NCBI GenBank assembly: GCA_032209605.1
Contig: JASFXZ010000005.1
Coordinates: 30,368,905 to 30,432,904, forward strand
Length of the DNA stretch: 64,000 nt
Origin: Mactromeris polynyma
Taxonomy: Eukaryota > Mollusca > Bivalvia > Venerida > Mactridae
Direction of reading: 5' to 3'
Shown here: in pieces, positions 12,395 through 24,300 of the stretch
How the letters are laid out: every line of letters begins with the position of its first letter
Position numbering within the stretch: position 1 is the stretch's first letter
The notes under the pieces: model-generated
Seen by the model: only the letters and a program-made list of their open reading frames with translations
Databases searched by the model: none
What the model was told of the DNA's origin: nothing
Made by a program: the position numbers and the translations under genes

Positions 12395-12580
12395 CTACAG
12401 ACATAATGGTGACTTTATCAAAGAATTTATCCGAGTTCATTCGCCTACCACTGCTAACTTAGGTGGGAAAGCTGTCTGTCGCTTGCAGTGAAACTAAGGA
12501 ATGCACTAGTTAAGGAGACCAGATATATCGTGTATAGACTGAAAACACCTTTAAATGACCATTAAACCCAACATAACATA
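12395..12580 (+). mobile_element. SINE 3' part
   Basis: Contains agctgtctgtcgcttgcagt and a tail like ttaaacccaacataacataa, shared with the SINEs at 12.8, 50.6 and 57.8 kb. The tRNA head is degraded or missing. Confidence 0.5.
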
Positions 12581-12784
12581 ACTTAACCAAACGTTACAGA
12601 CCCATGCACTGAGCCAACTAAATATAACCACAGGTTAAGTGACCGTGCCGTACTAGTTCCGATTACAGTTGTGTGTGGTAAATATTTAGATGAATACAAT
12701 ATTGCATTGAGATGCATCCAGATTGTTTTCATTTCATTGCAGCATTCCTTGGAAATCTAAACATTTAACATCCACTAGGACTTA

Positions 12785-13060
12785 AACTGGCATGGTTAGT
12801 ACAGTTAGTAACGTGCTTGACTATCCATCCGTAGGTCCTAGGATTGATCCTTGGTCCGATCAACTCCGGTCAGAGGGGATTTTGATCCTTCCAAAGCAAT
12901 TAGCATCACACCGCTTATTCAAGAGATAAAGCTGTCAGTTGCTTGCAGTAGAACTGGAGAAGCACTTGTTATTCAGCCCATGTAGATCCTATATAGGCCG
13001 ACGATGCCTATAATTATCAAACCTGTTGACAAGGCGTTAAACCCAACAAATCCCGAACAC
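12785..13060 (+). mobile_element. tRNA-derived SINE
   Basis: Degenerate tRNA-like head (catggttagtacagttagta), then a body with agctgtcagttgcttgcagt and the tail aaggcgttaaacccaacaaa. Same family as 50561-50818. No clean target duplication. Confidence 0.6.
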
Positions 13061-13749
13061 AAATATACAAAGCCTACTTTGTACTGTTTGTACTGCATAT
13101 CAGCAGTAATAAAGTTTGAGAGACTTGACAAAGACAATGGCTTAAAAACAAGGACATTCTACAGAGGAAAGGCAACACAATTGTGTAGAATTTCAAAAAT
13201 CACTGAGATCATGAATAAAAGTAACACATAATGCACACCAAACAACTACAAATATTTCCCACAACTACAATATATACCTCCCTTGTTCTGAATCATCAGC
13301 CATTTTGATATGTAAAATAGGAGTCATTTCCATCTAATAGATAATTGAGAAAATTCCCAAACAATGTTGAATTTTCTTGCATCGGCGAGTGATAACGACT
13401 GGCTTTCCAAGCTGTGACGTCATGACCGAAGCTCGATTCATACGCACGTACTAATATATCAACATTTTCGAAATCTAATGCAATATTTCTGTATAAAGAA
13501 TAAAGTAAAGAATATTTTATAAGTATACAAAACAAAGCAAAATGCCGATGTGTTATCTTATATCCGTCGGACTATTTCTTGTCCAAGTTGAAATTCGGTT
13601 TGCGCCTAAATTGAATATTTAAGTCGATAGTGAACACGACCATACCCACTTTCCGATACAAGTAGAGCAGCTTACAGTCATTATCATGCCTATTTTCTTC
13701 AGGATTAGAATTAAATGTTGATGAAATATCACTCAAAGTAGACACTAGC

Positions 13750-13835
13750 GACAGCTCAATTGGTAGCGCTTCTGACTAGTAACTTCGACCAATAGATTGG
13801 GCGTTAGTTCGAGACACATTCCTGTCTCCCATTTT
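13750..13835 (+). mobile_element. tRNA-like SINE head
   Basis: A-box-like cagctcaattggtag and B-box-like agttcgagacac. It does not fold as a complete tRNA, so I treat it as a SINE head. Confidence 0.4.
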
Positions 13836-14261
13836 TTATGGACAATATGAATTTTCATCCCTTACTCAGTGCTTGTCAATAACTTGTTGTTTGTCGTTTC
13901 CGTCTGTTTGTTATCGTCTTATTGCTTTGTCGTTAAATTAAAGAGTTTAATGATGGCTATAGCTTCGTCGCTAAAATGTTCATTTGAACCCCTTACGTTT
14001 TTTGAAGTAGCCAAATCAACTTTATTCTATATACTGTGAGTGAGTAGCGATAAATGTGCATGTAAATCTACTGCACGATGATATCGTGTAGTTTAAAAAT
14101 CATGAAACCATATCGTTATTAGTTAATAGCTTATAAATACACATGCTATACAATGTTTTTAATTAATGATATTCGAGCGAACATTAATTATTATAAGTCG
14201 TGAAAGTACAACTGTAGATGACCAACGAAATATATAATATTGTCATGAAAAAAGCAACTAC

Positions 14262-14345
14262 CTCCCGATGGTCTCGAACTCGGACCCAAAACTAAAAATT
14301 AACATTGTAAGGCGCGGACTCGCTACCATCGGAGCTATCACGGCT
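14262..14345 (-). mobile_element. tRNA-like SINE head, minus strand
   Basis: Reverse complement has agctccgatggtagcgag (A box) and gagttcgagaccatcgg (B box) with an extra insert between. Not a functional tRNA by eye. Confidence 0.4.
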
Positions 14346-15689
14346 GTTAGTTTAAAGAAATCGATATCACATTAAATAGTTTTGCTTGTTTTTTTATTTA
14401 CCTATTTTGATCAATAAAGGTGGTCAAACCATGTAAACATTGCATGACGTCACTCTCAACTTATCGTGGTATACTTATAGCAGTGTTCGAAAACCGTATG
14501 AGCACTAAAACCAGCCGCGCTTAGGCGCGCTGGTTAAAAAGCCAAATAATTATTGGCGCTATTTAAATAGTCTGAATAGAAAAAAACGAATAATATCGCC
14601 CCGGGTATCTCCGATTACTTTAAGAATGTTAACAGCGAATAGCAAATAGACACACAACTAAATAGTGAAACCATCACCCTTTCTATACACACAACAGATT
14701 CCTTAAATAAACAAATTGGTATTGACAAAGGTAAGGGTAGCCGGAGTTCACTCGAATGAGTAAGGATTTCTCGAGTGAATGATTCGGCCACTTGACAGTG
14801 ACTCCAGCTACAATTAAGTGTCGTTTCTGAATACCGATTTAGTAGACTTGTATCAAATTAAACAAAATTATAGTACACTTAGCAAAAGTTATAAGTACTC
14901 CGATAACATTTTGAGATATTACAATTAAATATGAATATATGAAATAAAAATTTAAGACACAGAAAGTTCAATCTTTCTGTAATGTTCCTACTAATTTTCA
15001 GCGCAAAATATAGCAAATTAGTTGAAATTAAGATAATTAATACCACCACATAGAAATAAAAAGTCACATATTAACTCAATCGGTCATTATCGAGTGAGAA
15101 CGCCATTTGACTGGGTAATGTTTGCCAGTCAAAATATTTCCATATCGTGTCCATGATGAGTTAACCCACCGTAGAACAGGCCCCAAACGATATTAACAGA
15201 AGTGTAAAATATTTCCCAGAATTGTATTTGTAAATTAGTATACTTATTCAGATGAATAAAACAAGTAATTATCATATAGTTTGATTTGTGAAAAGTCAGT
15301 TTTCTTGAACGATGTAAATAACAAGATTACCATACGCTACATTGAATAAATGACCTTTTATTCGTTGTCGCATATTATTTCTATAAACTGTGTCCGTCGA
15401 ATACGTGCTCAATTGTAACAATTCTCTGCACCATTACCTTTTCGGCAATCATTTTAGTCGGTATATGTACATGTCTCTGTTAATTGTTTCCGAAAGTGAA
15501 AACGGGATTGTTAATCATTCAAAAACAAGGACATTCGTTGAATTGATATCCCCGCCGAATTAGCCAAATTACAGGAGATACAAATCAATTGGTTATGAAA
15601 TATGCCTCGAAAAAGAATAAATATTTTGAACGCCGTAAATTTGAGGACATAGAATAATAAAAGTTTCATCAGCACGAGTTTGTCATGCC
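14346..15689. other. Between nested insertions, nothing recognised
   Basis: AT-rich sequence inside the interrupted LINE. No coding or repeat pattern that I can support. Confidence 0.4.
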
Positions 15690-16272
15690 ACCTCTCGAAG
15701 AAGTTGGTATTTTTGGCTATGGCATTTGATACGCATCATTCCCCAGACTGATGGATGGACAGACAACCCTACATCATAATAATGTGACCAACCATGACGA
15801 GATTTGTAAGAAGCAAAGGGCTTTAACTCTCCCATACTCGAGTGGATTATTGGTGCATTTGATTGCATTATTATATTCAATGAAATCTGACCAACCAGTA
15901 CAAAGATGTGGTTCCAGACAGATACTATCCATAGATTACATGGACATTTGAAAATAACAAAGAGTCATAACTCTGTCATACATTGTTGATTGTAACAACA
16001 TTTGATATGCATCATACCCATCTATATATTCATAGAAAGTTTCAAGAACTAACCAGTACCAAGATACGGCTCTGGACGGATTTTTTTTCCTAAAGGAAAT
16101 GGGTACTAAAAAAGTTACAAAGGACCATGACTCTGTCATTTATAGATTGATTGTGACCCCTTTTGACGCTCCGGAAGGAAAATAGTGTGACAGCCGGAAG
16201 GACGGACGGACAGACGGACAACGCCAAAACAATATACTCCTCCCAAAGCCTTCGTTTCGGCGGGGTTTAATA
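15690..16272 (+). mobile_element. Non-autonomous element of the gacggacggacagacgg type
   Basis: Internal repeats carry agggctttaactct, agagtcataactctgtcat and aggaccatgactctgtcat. The 3' end has ggacggacggacagacggac followed by a hairpin (ctcccaaagccttcgtttcg, then gcggggtttaataa). A related end is at 46.49 kb. I recall this kind of end as common in bivalve genomes; the transposon class is not certain. Confidence 0.55.
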
Positions 16273-16839
16273 ATACAATGCGATCATGTATTTATGCCAC
16301 AATTTTATGATACATTATACTGTAGTTTACATTTGTATTTGAAATTAACTTGACTATTTCACGTGTTTTGATGATTATTTGTTGTTTTAATTACAATAAA
16401 ATTTACTTTTATCACTCAAGCTATTATTGCTTTACATGTTCGAATAGATTACCATATTGTCGCTTAAAAGTTATACATCAATAACTCAATTCAATATATT
16501 ATAATACGTTTCAATTTTTGTTAGTACAAACAAACAACTAACACACGAATTGTGTATTACATTATTATATGTGTTAATAAAATGCCGTCAATATTCTAAA
16601 TGCAAAAAAATGATTGTCTAAAATTCAATGTAGTTTAAATTCCTTCGAGCGTAATATTCATTATTCATTCAAAATGAAGAACCAAAAAATGTCATCAAAA
16701 GTATCGTTTCATTTCTTCGGTACATCCATTCAAAGGACTTGTTGGATAACACACGAAACAGCAATTATTTCAATCATTAGACCATAAAATTACGTCTACA
16801 TCGACCGTTAGCTTCTCCAGCTACACTAGAGCGTCGAAA
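16273..16839. other. Nothing recognised
   Basis: AT-rich sequence between the element above and the reverse transcriptase relic. Confidence 0.4.
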
Positions 16840-18340
16840 GAAAAAAGCTATTTTGCTGCTTTATCAATTTTTCACCAGCGTTTGATTCAATTTAGCGAGC
16901 AGGGCTGTGGGAAAAAATCTTAAATTAGGCATTAGAGGGGAAATATTAAATTTTATCAAAAATATGTATGCTGATATAAAGTCGTGTGTTTCTTTTAACG
17001 GAGAAACATCGGTATTTTTTGCCAGTGGATGTGGTGTTCGACAGTGAGAAAATATGTTACCCATTTTGTTTCTATGTACTTGAATGACTTGGAACAGTTC
17101 CTTTCACCTAGCAATGACGGTATACAAATAAACATCAATACTCAAGATACCATACATTTTAAAAAAAATATAAGTTTTACTCTACGCTGATCATACGATG
17201 CTATTTTTAGATAATTAACAACACTTCTAAAAAGTCCCTAACGACTTTTATTTGTATTGCAATACCTGGAGACTGAACATTTACTACTCCAAAACAAAAA
17301 ATATATTTTACAGAACGAATCGATATAAAAAAACAGCTTTACTATCAACGGTTCAATTATTGAAATAGTCAGAGAATACAAATACCTTGGAGTATATTTC
17401 TCATTTACATGTAGTTTTCTAACATGCAGAAAACATCTAGTTACACAAGCTAATAAGGCATGGTACCAACTCTTCGCCAGAATAAACAATCTTTGTCTCC
17501 CCATCGACCTACAATTAAAATTATTTGATCATACTATATGTTAACGTAAGGACGTGAAGTTTTTGGCTATGCAAACTTAGACATAATCGAGCGACCTTAG
17601 GTCCATTGCAATTTCCTAAGAGTATTATCTAAATCAAAGAAAAGCACCCCGATGTACATGTTATACGCCGAGTTTAGCCGTTATCCTATAGAAGTTAGTA
17701 TTAAGTCGCGCACGGTACACTTTTGAGTAAAATTATTCTAACACAAAATAAGTCGAAAATGTCATATCTTTGTTACCATTCTATGTACCAATCAACTCAT
17801 AAGTTTAAGTGGTTAAAGCATATCAAAACGATCTTAGATATCACTGGACATTCCCATGTATGGATAAATCAACCCTACGCAAATGCCAACATCGATAAAT
17901 TAGTAAAACATGTATTAACTGATCAGTTTATACAAATTTGGAGATCACATATTGACTCATTATGCAAAGGACAAATGTATAGTTTATTTAAAGAAAATGT
18001 ATCCCTTGAAAACTACCTGATAAAATTTACACCTACCCAGAGAGTTTCCATGTTTCATTTCAAACAGGGAATCACAGGTTTCCCATTGAAGTTGGTAGAT
18101 GGACATCTAACCATAAACCACATAATCAAAGAAATTGTCCACTCTGTTCCTCCAATAACCTTGGTGATGAATTACTTTATCTCCTCACATGCCCATTCTT
18201 TAATGAAATAAGGAAAAAATACATACCACGAATTACTTTCATGGACCAAATGCACTTAAATTGTAACAACTTTTATCAACGAATGACACTACACACGTTA
18301 TTTTGTAAAGAAACCCCGCAGACCGCCCCGGATGATTTAA
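16840..18340 (+). pseudogene. Degraded non-LTR retrotransposon: reverse transcriptase and C-terminal region
   Basis: Shifting frames read FDSI/FAAL..., GLWEKILNLGIRGK, FIKNMYADIKSCVSFNGET, GVRQ and LLYADHTML, the last being a mutated YADD site. KYLGVYF follows. A C-terminal piece is intact at 17723-18211 (SHVWINQPYA..., DQFIQIWRSHIDSL...), continuing after a shift as FFNEIRKKYIPRITF. The many stops and the altered YADD show it is dead. The 162-codon frame at 17723 is part of this element, not a host gene. Confidence 0.75.
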
Positions 18341-18815
18341 AATGTTGCATACAACCGGGAGACACCGAGAGAAATATCCAGAACCTGCGTGATCCGGGCA
18401 TGTCCGGCACAATGCCGGAATACGCCGGTGCAGAGCTGGGTCTCTACCGTGGCTCTACCGTGATAGTCCCTGGTAATCTGGGGGCGGTCCCAGTTTATAT
18501 ACTATCTGGTTACCAACGGGGGTCACCGGGGTGCCACCGGTGCATGTCCGGGGCTTTACCGGGTTGGACCGGCGGTCACCGGGACACGACCTTGGTCACA
18601 CGGTGTTATACCGGGATTGACCGGGAAACACGCCGGCGCGACGCCGTAAATGAACCGTGTCAAACCGAGAACAAACCGGGGTAATTCTGGATCAAACGGG
18701 GACATACTGCTTCTCAACCGGGGGCACTCAGGGACAACGACGGGAATGTGAGAATGCAATTGCTTTTTCAGCAAAATGTCCCGGATCATCCCGGGCCAGT
18801 GCGAATGGGGCTTAA
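18341..18815. mobile_element. GC-rich insert rich in CCGG
   Basis: About 475 bp with base composition very unlike the flanks and many ccgg, ccggg and accggg motifs. Edges at about 18311 (gccccggatgat) and 18791 (ggatcatcccgggcc) are roughly inverted, suggesting a TIR element. It is inserted at or near the 3' end of the LINE relic. The two open frames on opposite strands are probably due to composition. Confidence 0.45.
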
Positions 18816-19221
18816 GCACGATGCTTATTAATCCATCTCTGTCTAGACCGTTGAAACAAATGCGTGCAGTCCGGGCGCCCTTGTTAGTATATCAACATCT
18901 CTAACCAGGGCAAATACACAGTTATATTTGTAAAAATTACCTGATGTTTGTTTGTGCTATAACTCTAATTCGCTATTTCTTTCATTATAATGTTTACCTA
19001 AATACCACTTATATGGGTGTTGTATACAGCCTATTCATCCGTTCATTATTGAAAATATGATTTAATCAACATTCCCATCCTATACCCAATAAATCGATAA
19101 TGAAAGCCTTTTCGAATTGGGTTTATACTATTTGTTTGTATCTGTGGTTATTTTTCTCTTAATGTCTCTGACCTGATAATTGCCTTCTGATGTCTTCCAC
19201 TAAATCTTGAAACTTATTTAT

Positions 19222-19308
19222 GTGATAAGATGTGACATCAGAGTAATGTAATAGTGTATCATGTTACATGATATACTGGTGCATTGCTCTGATGCCATAC
19301 CTTATTGC
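19222..19308. repeat. Imperfect palindrome, 43-nt arms
   Basis: Arms 19222-19264 and 19266-19308 pair with about nine mismatches, mostly transitions, around atgttacat. It could be a folded-back MITE relic. Confidence 0.6.
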
Positions 19309-21130
19309 TCACTAATTGTATATTGATATTATTCGTAGGTTTTATTAATCTGATCATGGTGACCTCTATTTTGCACATGTTTGAATATATTTATAAAGTT
19401 TCGGACTGAATTTTATAAAGTGTGATCATCACCCCCACGTTTATAATTATCATTTGTTCACATGTTATTGCCAAACATATTGTTTTGCAATCTGTGTTTG
19501 AAAATAACAGTTATGTGTAATGTAACGCATGCATTGCATACTATATTTCAATAATATCGTAAAGAGCTAAACTTGATGACACAACAGACGGAAATTTCGA
19601 AAGTTCGGTAATCTCCGTATAGAATGCCGAACGGGCAAATGAAATTGGTTGTGACTTTATTTAACTCAAAATTCCCCAATCTTAAATTCAATTAAAATTT
19701 TATAAACACCTTTATAAAGAGAATTAAATTTTCTTTTTAATTCCGGCTGTATATTCTCCGTGTTTTCAAGCACATTCTTCGGATTACAAGTTGAATTAGA
19801 CGAGTTCGCATTTTTTCGGCCGAATTACACTATATTTAAAATAATGTAAATGTGAGTGGTTAAATATAAATGAAAATTCCCCCATTAAATATAAAAAAAA
19901 ATGCAAACAAGTTTTGATAATTCGAAAGGTAACAAACGACATTTTGTTATTTAACCTGTATATTAAGATAATTCAGTTGGATCTATCTAAAATGTCATCA
20001 TGGACCTGTCTTATCAGTGTCATTTTTAAATTTGCTGTTTTCTCGTAGATCAGTGCCCCTAAGCAGAAAAGTCATTGCAAGTTCATTCAGTACACAGTTA
20101 ACTTACATATGTTTCATTTTAAACTATCCTCCTAGTAAAGCATATTTTGCAATATCTTTTCAATGTTGTAGAAACTACAATGCTCTACTATATAATTACT
20201 ATTGAACACATGTTGTACAGAAACAACTTTTCGCACGCCGCCAAATATCTGGCAATATGATTTAGAATGTTTTTATAAGTAAGATTTGTATTGATTATGC
20301 ATCATGACATCACTATCTCTCTGATGTCCTATAATTAAAAAACAGACTTATTTATACGGTTATTTTTTATAAATCTTTACATAAAAAACAACATAATGCT
20401 CTTTGGGCACCATTCAATTCAGATTCATTCAGTGTTTTGTCTATACTTATAATATATAAGTGACAAAGAGTCACTCAGCGAAATCAGACAGCCGACATTT
20501 AGTCGCCACATATAATTATAATCTTACTATTTGCACTTCATCGTTCTCATTCTGTCAATACATTTAAATCGTTCCAATGCAATTATAAATTCAAAATCCA
20601 TATTAACAAAACATACTTGACTGAATTGCAAACAAGACATAAGTAGATATTTGAACATACGACAGGTTATTGATATCCATTTCAGGAAGAGAAAAACATA
20701 CTTTCCGTTCTCCTCCTTCATTGGTTCGCATCGTATTAAAGAATTCAACGCATTTGAAAACGGAAAACCCCCAAAATCCATGTACGTCATGGAAAGTTTA
20801 TGATTACGCCGAGTAAGATAAATTTTTGTGGATGTCATATATTTTATTTGTTTTGTCGTGAAAAATTAACCGCTTGAGTCAATAAAGAATTTTCCATGAA
20901 TACATACATTGGATCTATAAAATGTATATAAATGAATGATCGTCAACTACGATTGGTAATTAAAGAATATGTTAGTAGTGTCGTACATTTTAAATACTGT
21001 AAAACTCCGCCTTTTTCATTGAACGTCTACTAACGGACTGTTGATTGATGCATATAATATTATAGACCATTGTGTGATGTTTAGTCTGCTTATGGGAGTC
21101 AAGCAGTAGACACTGGTTATAACGAAATTA
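19309..21130. other. Intergenic upstream of gene B
   Basis: AT-rich, no exon recognised. A 103-codon minus-strand frame at 20527-20838 has no visible domain. Confidence 0.4.
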
Positions 21131-21138
21131 TTTGGATG

Positions 21139-21147
21139 ATATATAAA
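21139..21147 (+). promoter_or_regulatory. Possible TATA box of gene B
   Basis: The sequence atatataaa lies about 85 bp before the start codon, a plausible distance for a short 5' UTR. In AT-rich DNA this is weak evidence. Confidence 0.3.
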
Positions 21148-21230
21148 TCCAAGTAAATGTTTTATGTGTAAAAGTGTCGTCATATTCTGGTCCTAAATAA
21201 ATTGCCAGAAATTACTACAGTTGAATAGTT

Positions 21231-21302
21231 ATGAGGATTCAGGCATCAATTTTGATCGTTCTGATTGGGAGTTTGGTTGGCATGGTTACGGCTCTTTCCG
21301 TG
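21231..21302 (+). CDS. Gene B exon 1: signal peptide
   Basis: MRIQASILIVLIGSLVGMVT then ALSV: a classic signal peptide with an Arg and a hydrophobic core. Donor gtatgt, phase 0. An in-frame TGA lies just upstream. Confidence 0.8.
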
Positions 21303-24300
21303 GTATGTCAATTATTTTGTTGCGAATATGCATTTAATGTTGTGATATCTCTGTATCAGTTGTTTAATTATTTTTTTTAAAACATTATCAGTGTTCGAAC
21401 ATGTCATGTAATGCGTTGCAGTATTATATCTTAATAAATATTGTTTATTTTGTATATATTTATTCGATCTCGTGAGATATTTACCATAAAACAAAATAAT
21501 AATTTGATGCGACAAAATATGCGTTCAGTCGTTTTGATATATTTTTATTCAATATAATGAAATATTAAATGTAAAAAATATTTGTTCATTAAAGACAGAA
21601 ATATTTATTTTATGTAACAAAATATTTATTTAATTATTTAATATTTTTATTCAATCTTGTAAGATGTCCATCTGCATGTGAAAATGATTTTGTATAAAAC
21701 GTTAGAAAATTATTCAATCTGTGAAAAAAACAAGATTCGACGAAACTTACCTGAACGCTGAAGTCAACTACTGGAATACTTCGTTACAAAACAGTCATGT
21801 GATAGAAATTGTTGAGCAAATATTTCAAACGGATAAGATAACTTTCTAACGTTTTACACAAAGATATTTTTAATATAGTTGCACTATTGAATTAATATTT
21901 TGTGACATAAAACTCGCTTATGTAAGTAAATAACACCTGTAATATCTTTCTGGAAGCAGAATTTTAAAAAGAGACGGAATTTATGTATACATAGAAATAT
22001 TCAGTGCTGATAAATTAATTAAGGTCCCTGGTTGTTTTTTTAAGTATGAAACACATTTAGTGTCTTTGACCTGATATTACACATTTAGAGGACTGTAACC
22101 TACAAATATCGCGTATTTGATCACATATTGTCAACAATAGTTTGCATAGAAAACGTCACTTTTTATTTGCATTTTCCTCCGCTTTCCGATCTACCTCCAG
22201 TTTTAAATGTACATACATCATACATTTGTTTTTGTAAGTTTGTGTTGGCAAATGTGGAACGATAAAGATTCTGTTTGTACGGAAACATATATCATATGAA
22301 CCAGTGGCATGGTGATTTATAAAAAGATTGATGGAACATTGGGATTCAAAGTTGATTATATAATGTGCTATAATCAACACGCGATATTATTAGAAATGAT
22401 TTAATGATTAAGACATGAACAGGTGTTTTGGCATCGTTTTCGACTTGTATAGTCCTAAGCCTTTATAGGAATGCAGGGAAATGAATCATATCAAGAATAC
22501 AGTCACCAAAAGACAATAGGAGACATGACATTAGACGTGTCATATTTTACAAATTTGATTTTTTAGATTTAAAATGTAATCAAGATCAGGTATTACATTT
22601 CTATTATTTTCAGAAATCAAAAACTCAAATCAAAGGGCAGTGTTTTCTTCATGAAATAGAGTTCTTAAAACCCTTTAATTGTACCGGGTTACACGATGAA
22701 GGAGAGTTGATCGCTCATGGTGGATTCTGCAGCATAAGTGTACTTAAACACAACAGGCCACATGTTGATAGCATCAAGTGTGATCGTGGTCAGTGGATTG
22801 GAACTCGATTTTCTATTGGTAATACATTTCCTTTTGTATTAATGGTCTTTAAGTAACATAAAAAGGCGGGTACATATAGTGACTATTCCAGCTATGTAGA
22901 CCCCGGTCGGATACTGAGTAGTAAAAACGATCTCCCGGTAACCAGCTGGATAGCTTTCTCTTATTCAACTCCTGGTTTATTCATCTGAATTAAAGTAAAT
23001 GAATTATAAATTCCTTCAGAAATACGTCTGACCACTCAGATTTCATGCAGCGAAATAGTAATTGTTGCTTTAATAAATACATTAATGTATATATGTAAAT
23101 AGAAAATACATGTTATAATAAACTATATAAATAGCATCATTTTACACTACACAAAAATGATGTGATATGTACTTTTTCTCTTGAAGATATGATTTAAAAA
23201 TTAAAAACAATTTTAATGTTTGCAATTATCAATTACTCAAATGATTTACAGTAATTGATTGGTTGGATGAGATTAACATTAACATTATTAACGAGGCTAC
23301 AGAAATAAACCAGGGTATATAAAATAGGTTCACAGGATAAAAAGTGTGTTTATATTAATTTGTAATAGAGATTAGAATAATTTTCGGTAATGCAGAGAGT
23401 GTGGCGTGATGTGGAGTCGCGATAAACATAAGTAAGAGATAGTATGATTTCACTACCACTATGACAACAGTTTGACATAATAGAATGTAGACCAGTTATA
23501 CATATTCAACTTCATATGTTGCATAATAATTGTAATGATTCTGGTGAGCCGGATCAATTATTTTTTGTTCCTTGTGTTCATTACTTGTTCAAATTTAAAG
23601 GTATTTGTTCGATTATAAATCACTGGATTAATTGATGTTTTTCTTTCATTACAAAATTGTGTGCATTCTAATAAATAATGGAATTCATTACCTATGTTAG
23701 TTATGCAACTGCTACATTTTCTAAGATCGAGTAGAGTTCTGAACCAATTTCCATCTTCAATAAGCAAACGATGATATTTGGTTCTTAATCTGATAGTACA
23801 AACATTAATGATCTTGGACTTGAAAACAGGTGTGATTCAATGCCGAAGCTATTTTTAAAAAATCTGTAAAATCTACTGTTACTGGAGTTATCTATGAGAG
23901 AGGACCGTACCAATCAGACAAGAACAGGTCTTCTATGTTTTGTCTAACGTAAGGTTTAATGGATTGTTATTTGGGAAAGTGTGCTAAATACAAATGTTAT
24001 ATAGTTCACAGTTACCTAAAATAGATATCACAGTGTACATTCACGGAAATTTGATTTTTCAATGTTTCATCATTCATATTTTCGTCAATGTGACAAACAT
24101 ATGCTCTAGTCAGACACTAATTAGTTGCAAAACAATATTGGTTGACTTCAATTCTGTATACCGGTAGTTTAAACCTTTTAATTCCAATTACTTAATGGAG
24201 TATGCATTCAAAAATCATTTCTGCTGATACAGTGCTCTGGATCAAACTCTTCCGTCGAAAAATCTTGCGTAAGAAGTGAAAATCAATACTGCTACTTTAT

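Noticed and set aside
17723..18211. 162-codon frame as a host gene
   Set aside because: It is the C-terminal part of the LINE relic.
18241..18819. Frames in the GC-rich insert
   Set aside because: Low-complexity Gly/Pro/Arg reading on both strands, typical of GC-rich DNA without selection.
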